Shown: piece after piece, positions 20,760 through 30,290 of the stretch | Position numbering within the stretch: position 1 is the first letter of the stretch | Layout of the letters: each line of letters starts with the position of its first letter | Source of the DNA: Sycobia sp. Sy_11 | Lineage: Eukaryota > Arthropoda > Insecta > Hymenoptera > Epichrysomallidae | Direction of reading: 5' to 3' | Assembly (NCBI GenBank): GCA_018907035.1 | Contig: JACCIC010000124.1 | Location: 972,501 to 1,036,500 of the forward strand | DNA: 64,000 nt | The notes under the pieces: generated by a model | What the model saw: the letters and a program-made list of their open reading frames with translations, nothing else | Databases searched by the model: none | What the model was told of the DNA's origin: nothing | Program-made: the position numbers and the translations under genes

Positions 20760-21424
20760 TTTTATGTTTACCTTTAAACTAGTAAAAAAAGAATAAAGTC
20801 ACCAACAAACTTCTTTACTGCGATATAAATTTAGACAAAAAATAATTAAGAGAATCACAAAAGAGAACAACTTAAACTGAACTTATTTGACTGCGTTGCA
20901 GCGAATGTGTTCTTTCAAGAAAATTGGCCTCTTTTAAAGGAAAGTAAAGAAGTGGAAGGAGAAATCAGAGGTGAACGGAAAATATTGAGTGTGATGAAAA
21001 CACTAAACTGTGCTTTCAAATCGGGAGGAGGGATATATCGTCTTGCCGCCAATCGAACATCAACCTTTCAGTTCATCATCACAGACCATCACCTGTCTTT
21101 TTTTAGCAACCAATTGGGAAAGTGATTTCTGTGTGAGCGGTAGGACAACATGAATATCTTCGATTACGTTCGTCCAATCAGATCATTGCGTTCTCTCTCC
21201 TACATACAAGCATAAGCGTTCCCTCTAATCAAAGTTCAAACTAAATAAACTGACCTTCCTTCACCCAGACGCACCTATATTGATGTTTTTTTACTCAACC
21301 AATCGTAAAAGAGTGGCTAATTTCGGGAGGCGGAGAATCTTGATATAAAATGAGAATGTGAGCACGAAACTTTACATTTCTTGTCATCACTCCACCTTCT
21401 AAAATAAGTGTATAGAAGTGCATA
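20760..21424. promoter_or_regulatory. Divergent intergenic region with CCAAT and TATA boxes
   Basis: It lies between the polymerase start (-) and the DIQGF gene start (+). A CCAAT box at 21299-21303 and TATAAAA at 21344-21350 precede the ATG at 21425 with normal spacing; another CCAAT lies near 21173. No matching TATA was found for the polymerase side. A 72-codon open frame at 20907-21125 shows no recognisable motif. Confidence 0.5.
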
Positions 21425-21844
21425 ATGTCAATAGTACGACAATATAAGGTTGTTTTTAGAAAAAATATCTTGAAATGTCCGGAAGATAAAGTATTCCTCT
21501 GTGACATACAGGGATTCCAAACAAGTGGCCCGCAAAGCTTTATTTTAAAAGAATTTAGTTTGCTGAGTTTAGAAAAAGGTGCACTCCCCACCGTGTACCT
21601 CTTTAAGTCACCATTTGCATGGAGCGAATTGACTTGGAGTGAAAAAACAGTAGGCTGGCTGCAACGTGAATATCATGGAATTGAATGGGATTCTGGCGAT
21701 ATTCCTTATCACTGACTCAAAAGGACATTAGACATTTGTTGCACTGGAGTGCAAAAATTGTATGTGAAGGGGCGAGACAAGAAGGAATGGTTATCAAACT
21801 TTCTACCAAATATGTAAATAATTTCTATACTTTTACAATCACCT

Positions 21845-21845
<1 letters not shown>

Positions 21846-21905
<60 letters not shown>
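21846..21905. repeat. (TA)n microsatellite
   Basis: A TA run of about 58 bp inside the predicted intron. Confidence 0.95.
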
Positions 21906-21910
<5 letters not shown>

Positions 21911-21945
21911 TATTCATATACGTTTATTATAATTATTCATCTTTC

Positions 21946-22120
21946 TTCATACTTTTTTATACTTTTATCATACTTTTCTCATACTTTTTCATACTTTTAT
22001 GATACTTTTTTATACTTTTTCATACTTTTTCATACTTTTCCATATTTTTTCATACTTTTTCATACTTTTTCATACTTTTTCATACTTTTATCATACTTTT
22101 ATAATATTTATTCACACTTT
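21946..22120. repeat. CATACTTTTT tandem repeat
   Basis: About 15 units of 10-11 bp (CATACTTTTT, some with ATCATAC variants), within the predicted intron. Confidence 0.9.
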
Positions 22121-22346
22121 TTCTAAAAAAAAAAAATAATTTAATTCCAGAATTATATCAGATGTCGAGCAGTTGCATTGTCCTTCATTACAATCAATTC
22201 AGAGTGAAGGTTCATATGTGCTGTGTCAAAACCATCAATTGTCTAGGAGATATTTACCAATGTGTGCCATCCGTAACGTCTTGATAATACGCACATGGTT
22301 ACAAAATTATTTGAGTGGAAAGAATGGACGAGACGAAATTGGATAA

Positions 22347-22901
22347 GAATATAATAAAATGTATATTAATATTAAAAAATCTTATTAATAAAATGAATTT
22401 ATAAATCAAATCATGACTTTAAATAATTTTCCTATTTAATTATAATAAATATATATTTGATACATTAAAATTTTATTAATTTTCAATAATATGAATTTAT
22501 ATTATCAACAATATATTCATAAAAAATTTATCTACATAATAAATTGTATATTACCATAAAAAAAATTAATAAATAAAATTCATAATAAAATCATAAAAAA
22601 ATTAAATATATTTGTTAATTATATACATTATTATAAATTATGAGAGAAGGGATAGGTTTTTGGATATGAAAAAGAACAGTTTTCTTTAAATATTGTTTTA
22701 ATTATTATAATACTGTAAAGTCTATTAATAAACTACATTCATAAAATTTTAATTTTATTTTTATTCCTTTAAAACTAAATATATTTGTAAGTTATTTGCA
22801 TAATAAATTGTATATTAATAAATAAAATTTATATTAAAATCATAAAAAAATTAATTATATTTGTTTATTAATTAAAAATTTTTCTATTTAAAACTTCGAA
22901 C

Positions 22902-22943
<42 letters not shown>

Positions 22944-23340
22944 GTTTTATATTTTAACTTCTAAAATATTATAAGTAATACATTTATCTTATACATTATT
23001 ATTATATATTATATGAGAGTAGGGATAGATAGATAAAAAACAGATTCCTTTAAATAGTGTTTTATTTATTATACTATTATAAAAGTATATCAATAATTAC
23101 ATTCATAAAATTTTAATTTGATTTTTTATTCTTTTAAAACTAAATATATTTTTTACTTATTTAATATATATAATCAAGTTTTATAATTATATTATAAATA
23201 ATATAAGATTAAGGAAACGTGATTGAATATTAAAAAAATATATTTTATTTTTATTTATAATAATATATATACATATTTTATTTATTATTTTTATTATATA
23301 CATATTACATTTATATCTATTTTTTTATTTTGTTTATGAT
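22347..23340. repeat. AT-rich region with a ~370-bp tandem duplication
   Basis: A diverged direct duplication of about 370 bp: a block starting ATGAGAGAAGGGATAGG near 22639 recurs as ATGAGAGTAGGGATAG near 23010, followed in both by a TCCTTTAAATA/TTCTTTAAATA phrase and ACATTCATAAAATTTTAAT. There is a (TA)n run at 22905-22940. No genes. Confidence 0.7.
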
Positions 23341-23352
23341 AGTATAATTTCC

Positions 23353-24111
23353 TCAGAAATTATCATATTTACGGCTTCTCCTATTGCTACGGCTGGTGCG
23401 ACTGCTGCAACTGCTACTGCTGCTGCAGCTACGACTTCTACTGCGGCTACATCTTTGCGATGTAGATGTGGTCGCCTTCTGCTCATTTTTCATTGGAAAA
23501 TATTTAGCCAACTCTGTGGCATCTGGAAATGAAAATAAGATATAAAATTAAATAAATTATAAATTACAATAAATAATAAATAAATTAAAATAAATAATAA
23601 ATAAAATCAATAAATTAAAATAATAATGAAATTAATTGAAATAAAAATCAACAAATAAATAGAAAAAACATCAAAAATAAATAAATTGAAATAATTTACA
23701 AAATGAAATATGGAATGAAATTAAATAAAAATAAATAACAAAATAAATAACAAAATAAATAATCATAAATAATAATAAATAATAATAAATTAAAATAAAT
23801 AATAAAAAAATGAATTAAATACTAAATATAAATAATAATGAATAAAATGAAATAAATAAAGAAAATTTTAACTTACGCTTAAACGAGTCCAGTGATTTTT
23901 CGATCTTCACGACGTACTTTAAGCACGCCACCATTGCCTCCATTTTTTCGAGGGACCATTCCAATGAACTTTTCTGACGTCGATGCGTTTTCTCCGAGGA
24001 GCCGAATAGACGATGAATTTTTGTCATCGATTTACGCGGCACCTTCTGCGACATTGGTGGCGATTGTTTAGCCATCGTCTTGCCGACAATTTTTCCTGCT
24101 TCTACTCTCAT
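23353..24111 (-). CDS. Predicted two-exon small basic Ser/Arg/Cys-rich protein
   Basis: Exon 1 is 24111-23877 and exon 2 is 23522-23353 (minus strand). The 354-bp intron has a strong GTAAGT donor (AAGC|GTAAGT) and a TTTCATTTCCAG acceptor, and joining keeps frame: 405 nt, 134 residues. Exon 1 encodes a Lys-rich N-terminus and a helical stretch (SSLEWSLEKMEAMVACLKYV). Exon 2 ends in a Ser/Arg/Cys run (SQRCSRSRSRSCSSSSSC) and closes with RSRKYDNF. The tail recalls protamine-like or viral core DNA-binding proteins, but this is composition, not homology. A TTTAAATA box lies ~55 bp upstream of the ATG, with inverted CCAAT boxes at 24212 and 24271. I do not recognise the family. Confidence 0.65.
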
Positions 24112-24159
24112 TTTGATGATGAAGGAAGCTGCAGGAAGATGACCAAAAGCAGCTTTCCT

Positions 24160-24300
24160 CGCGGTATTTAAAGCAATTTCAAAGTATCAGAGGAAGGAAA
24201 AGCCTTCTCTCATTGGTTCAAAAAATCTCCTTCTTCATTTTCCATAGCTCAAAAAAAAAAATGTTTTGTCATTGGTTGAATAAGTTTCCAATCATAGCCT
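24160..24300 (-). promoter_or_regulatory. CCAAT/TATA promoter of the spliced basic gene
   Basis: Minus-strand order: CCAAT near 24275, CCAAT near 24215, then TTTAAATA near 24165-24172, then the ATG at 24111. A third CCAAT (24288, plus strand) and a TATAAAAG at 24462-24469 (plus) suggest a divergent promoter on the other side. Confidence 0.55.
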
Positions 24301-24599
24301 TTCCCTTCCCAATCCCTTCCTAAAATTACAAATAATACGAAACTAACATCGCAAGAAATTCATTTCCCATTCCCACTCATCTATCTCGATTTACATAGAC
24401 TCTATTTTATCTCCACACGATAAAAAAATCATGGTCAAAAATAAGGTAATTTCGGAGATGCTATAAAAGCAAATGAGAGATGTGGAAAAGGATTTCTCAC
24501 TTTCGGTTTCCTCATAAACCTCTTCCTCCCTATAATAATAAACATCTAAACACCTATAACCGGTAGTAGTAAACTGATTATCAAAGTCATAAATCCGTA

Positions 24600-25168
24600 T
24601 ACCTGTGTAGCGGGCACGCTCAATACCCCCCCCTTCCCCCTAGCGCACGCATGCGGTCTTGTATCCATAGAGGGGGGAGGGGTCCCTTTCACTTTTCTTC
24701 GAGTGAAAATGGGTCTGGGAATGATGAGTTTCGCAATGCTATATAGCTACAAGAAAAGGTCGTTGTCTAAAAGCCTCGTCGAGTGAAAATATATAAAATA
24801 AACTTGTCGAAAACATACGTAACCAATATGTATAGAATCTTACACGATATTAAGAGAGTATGCGGAACGTTCTCATCAAGAAAAAACCTACATGTTAATT
24901 GCATGGTAATTGATAATAATTTTGTTATTGATTTGGCCGCCTATCGTTCATTAGAGTAGCATTCGTGGAGTTCACGGAAATCATATTTAAATAGTCAAAA
25001 CCAGTAATTTAAGTGTAATAAAAAAAACTATAAAAGTTTCCTAAGAGTCTCGTAGACTGAAAATATACAAAATAAAATTTTTCGAACACAAGCGTCACCA
25101 ATATACATAGAATCTTTCACCACAATAAGAGAGTATGTGGAAGGTTTTCACAATACGCTACACAGGTA
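24600..25168. mobile_element. Short terminal-inverted-repeat element
   Basis: TACCTGTGTAGCG at 24600-24612 is mirrored exactly as CGCTACACAGGTA at 25156-25168. Inside, a ~110-bp block (about 24767-24880) recurs at about 25045-25155 with divergence, so most of the element is a ~280-bp tandem duplication. There is a C-rich stretch near 24629 and a G-rich stretch near 24675. It has no coding capacity, as in a MITE. The gypsy-2 3' LTR remnant begins at 25169. Confidence 0.65.
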
Positions 25169-25207
25169 CGCTACAATAAGTGTGTAGTACCATGTACGAT
25201 CCCCACA
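25169..25207 (-). repeat. Gypsy-2 3' LTR remnant
   Basis: Only about 39 bp of LTR remain (CGCTACAATAAG and GTACGATCCCCACA, with ~35 bp missing between them). The polypurine tract (AATTAGGGGGGAGTGG on the minus strand) follows at 25208. Confidence 0.75.
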
Positions 25208-25229
25208 CCACTCCCCCCTAATTTTGCAA

Positions 25230-27097
25230 CTTGACTATGGTGAAGTTCTCCCCGTGTGTATTTTGAGGTTAGGATGAGGGTGAGGATTAGGCTGAGGTTC
25301 ATCAGTAGTTCGCTTGCCCCGGGATAATAGTCTAGGCTAACGGTGTGTAGGTAGGTACATTGGTCGAAGTGGAGGTTCGCTGGAGGTGTTACCCGGTTCA
25401 TAACTATCTCTTCCAGCGCCGTAGCGTTGCTGGTGATGGCGAGGATTGAGTCCTTGGCGTATGGGTTGTTGCATACGCGAAGTGATCGCAACGTCCGCGA
25501 CTCCCTGACGGTAGGCCACCTGTACCCGTTACCCATAGGTATTTCCTGTTTCTCTGAGTAGGCGAAACTGCACTCCTGCAGCACGTTTTCGCCGGAGAAT
25601 ACGGCTGCGAATATCTTGCTAATATGAATGTCTTTATCAAGGTATGCACAGTTATCAAAGTTGAATTTGACTAACTGCTTATTGTTTTTTATGAACTCGA
25701 CAATGGGTCTGACATACACTTTCGTGCAATTCACGATTTCAAGACAACGTAAGTTCAAGAATTTCGCGTGTGTCAGGCTAATTGCCAGATAATGTACGTT
25801 ATTGATCATCACGAGGTGATCCGCATTTTGCGCGTGGAAGATGCCGTCGAACGTGTCGCGAACGGGACCTAGAGCCAGGCTATTCGCCTGATAGGCGTCC
25901 ACGATCAGCTTGACGACTTCCACCGTTATCTCGGTATCACTCGTGTCGATTCTCTCGATGATCGGCTTTTTGCCGTCGAAACGCCTAATCTGTGCTTGTA
26001 GCACTCGCTCCACGATATTCGCGTCGATCACGATTCGGTCAGACCCGAACGATGCGGATTTAAATCTGAACCGCTGTGAGTCCTGGATCATTGTGTTGAC
26101 CGCGTAAGGACCGGAGTACCACTCGTTGGCTGCATCGAAGTGTATGCGCAACCCATTGAACTGTTCCGCTTGATTCAGCGCGCTGTACAGAGCTAAGAAT
26201 TAGCTGGACGAGAGCGGCGCAGTTATGCGCTCTAGCACCTCTGTGCACCCCAACAATCTCTGCACTCGCATTGGCAGTGGTGGTGCTCGCGGGAGATGCG
26301 CTCTTTTTTCTGCTTCCGCGGCGAATATCGAGGGCTTGATGCTCATAGAACTGAGGGTGCCGCGAGGGTAGTGCCATTTCAATGTGCTAAGGCAGGACCT
26401 GACTTGCAGGCGGCACGACGTCTCCAGGCTCTTCGTACTGAGCGTGGCCGTGGTCATGCTGCCGTTGGTGAAAGCCTTATCCACCACTACGTCGCTGAAC
26501 CCCTCGTTCTGGAGATAGTTCACAATTTTGCTCTTAGTCGCGGGTACGCGGATATTATATAAAAATAGGCGCAGTACCGGCTGGCCATTGACGACTAGCC
26601 GCACGTAGTCTCGATCGAAACGCTCTTTAAATACGATACGAAGCATGCCTTTGCGCATACAGCATGCCTCGTCCTCGTACTTGGCGGTGAATTCAGTCCG
26701 GTATTTTTCGAGCTCCAGCACGCCCAGCTCGCAGCTGAGCCGAAACTGGCCTCGCGGTAGGCTCGCGGTGAGTCTTTCTATCTCGCCTAGCTGATTAATT
26801 ACCTGCCCGAGCGGCAGACTGTCTGGATCCTTCACCTGCAAAACGAACATCTTTCTTTTGGTTATTCGCTGGGGAAGTTTGTCGCCAGCTCGCCGAGTTG
26901 GACGGTGTGCACGAGTCGCTGCGAATACTTTTGCGCAGTATATTGGGCTGGTGTTTCACGCGTCGGCTACCATCGCGTAGTTGCGGTATAATATATTTAT
27001 CGGCGCTGTAGGAGCTTTCTCCACGGATGCCTCTAGCAGAGCTGCCTGAGTCAGGCTGATGCTTCGACGTCTTAAGGATACCCTTCAGTCGACGCAC
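25230..27097 (-). pseudogene. Gypsy-2 ORF3, LRR-like protein in the env position (frameshifted)
   Basis: After integrase, an extra coding region of about 600 codons. An upstream frame (27097-26795) ends in KKDVRFAGEG; a second frame overlaps it, starts near 26985 and reads through LPLGQVINQLGEIERL to 26200; a third (26151-25260) completes it. The last part has Leu-rich segments spaced ~25-35 residues with Cys/Asn positions: LRCLEIVNCTKV, LVKFNFDNCAYL, LRSLRVCNNPYAKD, ALEEIVMNRV, LHTVSLDYYPG. This resembles cysteine-containing leucine-rich repeats of F-box/AMN1-type proteins. No signal peptide or membrane helix is seen, so it is not an envelope. The C-terminus present in gypsy-1 is deleted here. 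The role is unknown; a host interaction or capture is inference. Confidence 0.6.
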
Positions 27098-27150
27098 TGG
27101 CTCGCGATCGCTATCATCGTCGGTTAGCTTGCCCGTCTCGCTATTTATGA

Positions 27151-29955
27151 TCAGACGTTCGTTTGCGTGCGATAGATCAGTTGATCCGCGTTGTCGGAGA
27201 AATCATCCTCGGTGTCGATTTCATTTTCTATATCTTCGTTGAGATAGTGCGTGGGTTTAACGCGTTCAATGGATACGGTTTTTTCGCGACCATTGACGTC
27301 GATGCGCAATGTTTTCCCGTCCATGTTTCGTTCTAACATCCGATGCGGTCCGCAGTATGTCTACATAGCGTCGACCTATTGGGGTTAGTCTAAAGTAACA
27401 CGTGCGTGCATTGCCCCATTTCTTTGTATACGAAGGGTTTGTGCCTGTTCTTGTGCTCGACTCGAGCCGGTCGCACATTGTGCATATACTCTTTGAGATC
27501 GCGGAGGAACGCACTGTCGTCGGGTTCGACTCCGTCGTCTACGCAAAACGCTCCGGGGATTTTGCCGTATAAATACTCTGCGGGACTGACTCCTACATCG
27601 GTGTGGACGCGTGTGCGCAAGCTCAGTAGCACCATCGGCAGTGCTCTGGGCCAGTCTGCGTTATCACCCTGGCACATAAGCGCGGCTTTGAGGTCGCGAT
27701 GCCACCTTTCTACGATGCCGTTCACGGCCGGGTGATAAGAGGTGGTGCGTATTCTTTTGCACCCCGAGAACTTTAAGAGTTCTTCGAAGAGTCTGGACTC
27801 GAATTGTCGCCCCTGATCGGTCGTGATAATTTCGGGTGCCCCGTATCGCGCTATCCAATGCTGCATGACGGCTTTCGCGACTGCGCGCGCGGTGGTGTCC
27901 GCGATTGGTACGGCTTCGGACCATCGCGAATATCGATCGATCATGGTGAGGATGTATTGGTAGTCACTCCTCGCGATGAGCGATCCGACTATATCGATAT
28001 GTATGTGTTTGAGGCGCGCGTCTGGCGCTGTGAAATGATCGGGCAGCTGCTGGTTGTGTCGCTCTACTTTGGAGAGCTGACACTCCACGCATTCCCTGCA
28101 TTTCCTAGTTATCTCTCGGCTTATGTCCGGCCACACGTACTGCCGGCGTATCAGCCGATCGGTGACCTTTTCGCTCGAATGCGACGTCCCGTGGAATAGG
28201 TTAAAAATCTCGTCGCGCAGCGATTCGGGGATATACGGCCGAATGGTGTCCCCTTGTATATCGCAGTAGAACGGTAAGGTCGGGTCGTCGTTAAAGATGA
28301 GTTGCCTCAGCTTTAACGGGTGTTGTGGATCGCGTAAAACTCGGTAAAGATCCGGATCTGAGTCGTGCTCTTTGGCAAGCTCTTTCGCGTCGAACAGTGT
28401 CGGGAGGCGGAAGGCATTTATGTCCTTTCTGACCGCATCAACGTCCTCCTCGTATCTGTTCCACGGGTCGCTCCAGTTAAACATACTGGGTATGTGGTAT
28501 GACTCGATACGCGACAGCGTGTCGGCAACTACATTCTCGTCCCCTGAGCGGTACACGATCTTCGCGTTAAATTGTGCGATATAGTTGAGCTGTCGGCAGC
28601 GTAGCGCGGGCGCCTTGTCTCGATTATGCGACATTACATACATAAGCGGCTTGTGGTCGGTGACGATTGCGAATTCGTGTCCCTCCAAATAGTAGAATAA
28701 TTTTCGTACCGCGTAATATATCGCAGTCAGCTCGCGGTCGATCGTCGCGTATTTAGCTTGTGCATCGTTAAAATTCTTGGAGAAAAATGCAATCGGTCGC
28801 CATTGGTCTCCGTCTTTCTGCTCTTGAGCGGCTCTCATCGCGGTATTTGATGCGTCGGTAACGATTCGTATCTCCGCGTCCTCGTCCGGAAAGCCCATTT
28901 CCGCGATATCGAGCACCAACTGCTTGCATTTTTCGAATGCTTTTTCGGCCGCGGGGCACCAACAGATAGCGCGATTGTCTTTTTTCTTCGCGCCCTGCAA
29001 GTATTTCGTGAGCGGTTCCTGAATTTCGGCCGCGTGGGGAATGCACGCGTTATAGAAATTGATCACGCCTAGGTAACGTCGCATATCTTGTATCGTCGCG
29101 GGTTTCGGGAAGCTCCTGACGGCGTCGAGCTTCTCCGCGGTCGGCTTAAACCCGGTAGTGTTGATCGTATGACCTAAAAATTCTACCTCAGCCTGCCCAA
29201 ACTTGCATTTCTTGACGTTAAGTCGCAGCGAGTATTTTTCTAGCTTACTGAGGACCTTCTCCAGGTCGCGCTTGTGTTCTTCCTCGTTGCTTGACGCAAT
29301 GAGAATGTCGTCGAGGAACACCAACGCGCACCGGAGGCCGCCTAACGCGCTGTTAATGTAGCGTTGGAACGTTTGCCCGGATTTGCGCAATCCGAACGTC
29401 ATTACATTACATTCAAACAGCCCGAAGGAGGTAATCACGGCCGTCTTCTCCTTATCTTCCTTTGCGAGCGGCATTTGGTGATACGCGGCGTGGAGGTCGA
29501 GTTGGAGATGACATTCTTCCCGGCCAGGAAGTTCGGAAAATCCTGAATATGCGGTATCGGATACTTGTTGGCGAGCGTGACACTGTTAAGTGTGGTATCG
29601 GGTATTTGTCCGCGATGGTAACGCTATTGAGACGCCGATAATCTCCGCATATCCGCCGTTCCCCGTCCTTCTTTGGTACGAGGTGAATGGGGCTCGCCCA
29701 TGGGCTCTTTGACGTTCGCACTATGCCGTCTTTGAGCATCTCCTCGAACTGCTCCCTGGCCGCGCGTAGTTTTTCCGGCGGTATCTTGCGCACGCGTTGG
29801 CTTACGGGAGGCCCGGTTGTTTGGATATAGTGGAAGACTCCATGGTCCTTCCTGGGCGTGCTTTGCTCTAGTCCCATTACTTTGGGGAATTTCGAGGTGA
29901 TGTCCACGTAAGCGCTGCCCGGTTGCACGGTGTGCACGGTGAAATTCGCGACCAC
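27151..29955 (-). pseudogene. Gypsy-2 pol: RT, RNase H, integrase
   Basis: RT begins about 29955 (KKDGERRICGDYRRLN), is frameshifted at a duplicated segment near 29550-29628, then runs open from 29474 to 27390. RT shows VFLDDILIASS (YxDD box); RNase H shows IRIVTDASNTAM, IDRELTAIYYAV and IVTDHKPLMYV; integrase has the zinc region ending CRECVECQLSK and the catalytic core HIDIVGSL, TTDQGRQFES and NGIVERWH (D,D,E). A frameshift near 27390-27410 separates the C-terminal GPHR/MDGKTLRIDVNGREK part (to 27151). This is the copying and inserting machinery of the element. Near-intact but not functional as a single frame. Confidence 0.9.
29550..29628 (-). repeat. Diverged 38-bp duplication within RT
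   Basis: Two adjacent versions of the same RT segment (LNSVTIADKYPIPH and NSVTLANKYPIPH) lie at 29591-29628 and 29550-29588 and differ at roughly a quarter of bases. The second matches gypsy-1; the first does not. This frames the RT break. Confidence 0.8.
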
Positions 29956-30290
29956 CTAAGATATGCATCTGACGCAGGCCCCGGATGGCTGGTGCGTCAG
30001 GGTGCGTACTCTGAGATCGGGGACTAGGTGGAACCCGCGTAGGATATCGCTGTCGATAATGGCATATTGCACGTCGGCTATCACGAAGTTCCACGACATT
30101 TCGGTGTTAAATCCGAAGTCGAGATTCAACCTCTTTGCCCCGTACGTACTGATATGCCTCCCGTTCGCGGCGTACAGTTTGAGCTCTTCCATCTGAGCGT
30201 CTTGTGCGTGTCGTCGCGGTAAAACGGAAATTTCGGCTCCGGAGTCGATTAAGAACGTAATTTTGCTGTTCTCGTTTTACAGCTCGTTTC
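29956..30290 (-). pseudogene. Gypsy-2 aspartic protease
   Basis: ITFLIDSGAEISVLPRR is the catalytic D-S-G-A loop (about 30255-30205). The rest of the domain follows: MEELKLYAANGRHISTYG, then AIIDSDILRGFHL (the second conserved ILG-like motif) and a stop at 29956. A TAA near 30277 separates it from gag, perhaps the normal gag stop. Cleaves the Gag-Pol precursor. Confidence 0.8.

Larger units (their letters stand above)
21425..22346 (+). pseudogene. DIQGF-type protein, two exons by prediction, one in-frame stop
   Basis: Exon 1 is 21425-21813 and exon 2 is 22151-22346; a 337-bp intron with GTAAAT donor and TTCCAG acceptor joins them in frame (585 nt, 194 residues). The N-terminal part has VFLCDIQGFQTSGPQSFILK, then VYLFKSPFAWSEL and WLQREYHGIEWDSGDIPYH; the second part has YVKGRDKKEWL; exon 2 has HCPSLQ and CAIRNV. 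This pattern recurs in proteins of arthropod mobile elements; I know of no assigned function (an RNase H-like fold is a guess). A TGA at 21713-21715 interrupts exon 1 without frame change. The intron carries a (TA)n run and a CATACTTTTT array. Confidence 0.6.
15081..24595. mobile_element. Maverick/Polinton (adintovirus-like) element 1, decayed
   Basis: Virus-like gene set: major capsid protein (-), PLA2-like protein (-), packaging ATPase (+), protein-primed DNA polymerase B (-), a conserved DIQGF-type protein (+) and a spliced Ser/Arg-rich gene (-). No integrase or protease was seen in this copy. Capsid, ATPase and polymerase are all broken, so it cannot replicate or package alone. The left edge is probably the inverted repeat at 14754; the right edge is unclear, at or before the TIR element starting at 24600. 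Whether the last two genes belong to the element is inference. Confidence 0.75.

Noticed and set aside
26200..26850. Gypsy-2 ORF3 as an envelope protein
   Set aside because: No signal peptide, furin-like site, fusion peptide or membrane anchor is visible, and the pattern is leucine-repeat-like.
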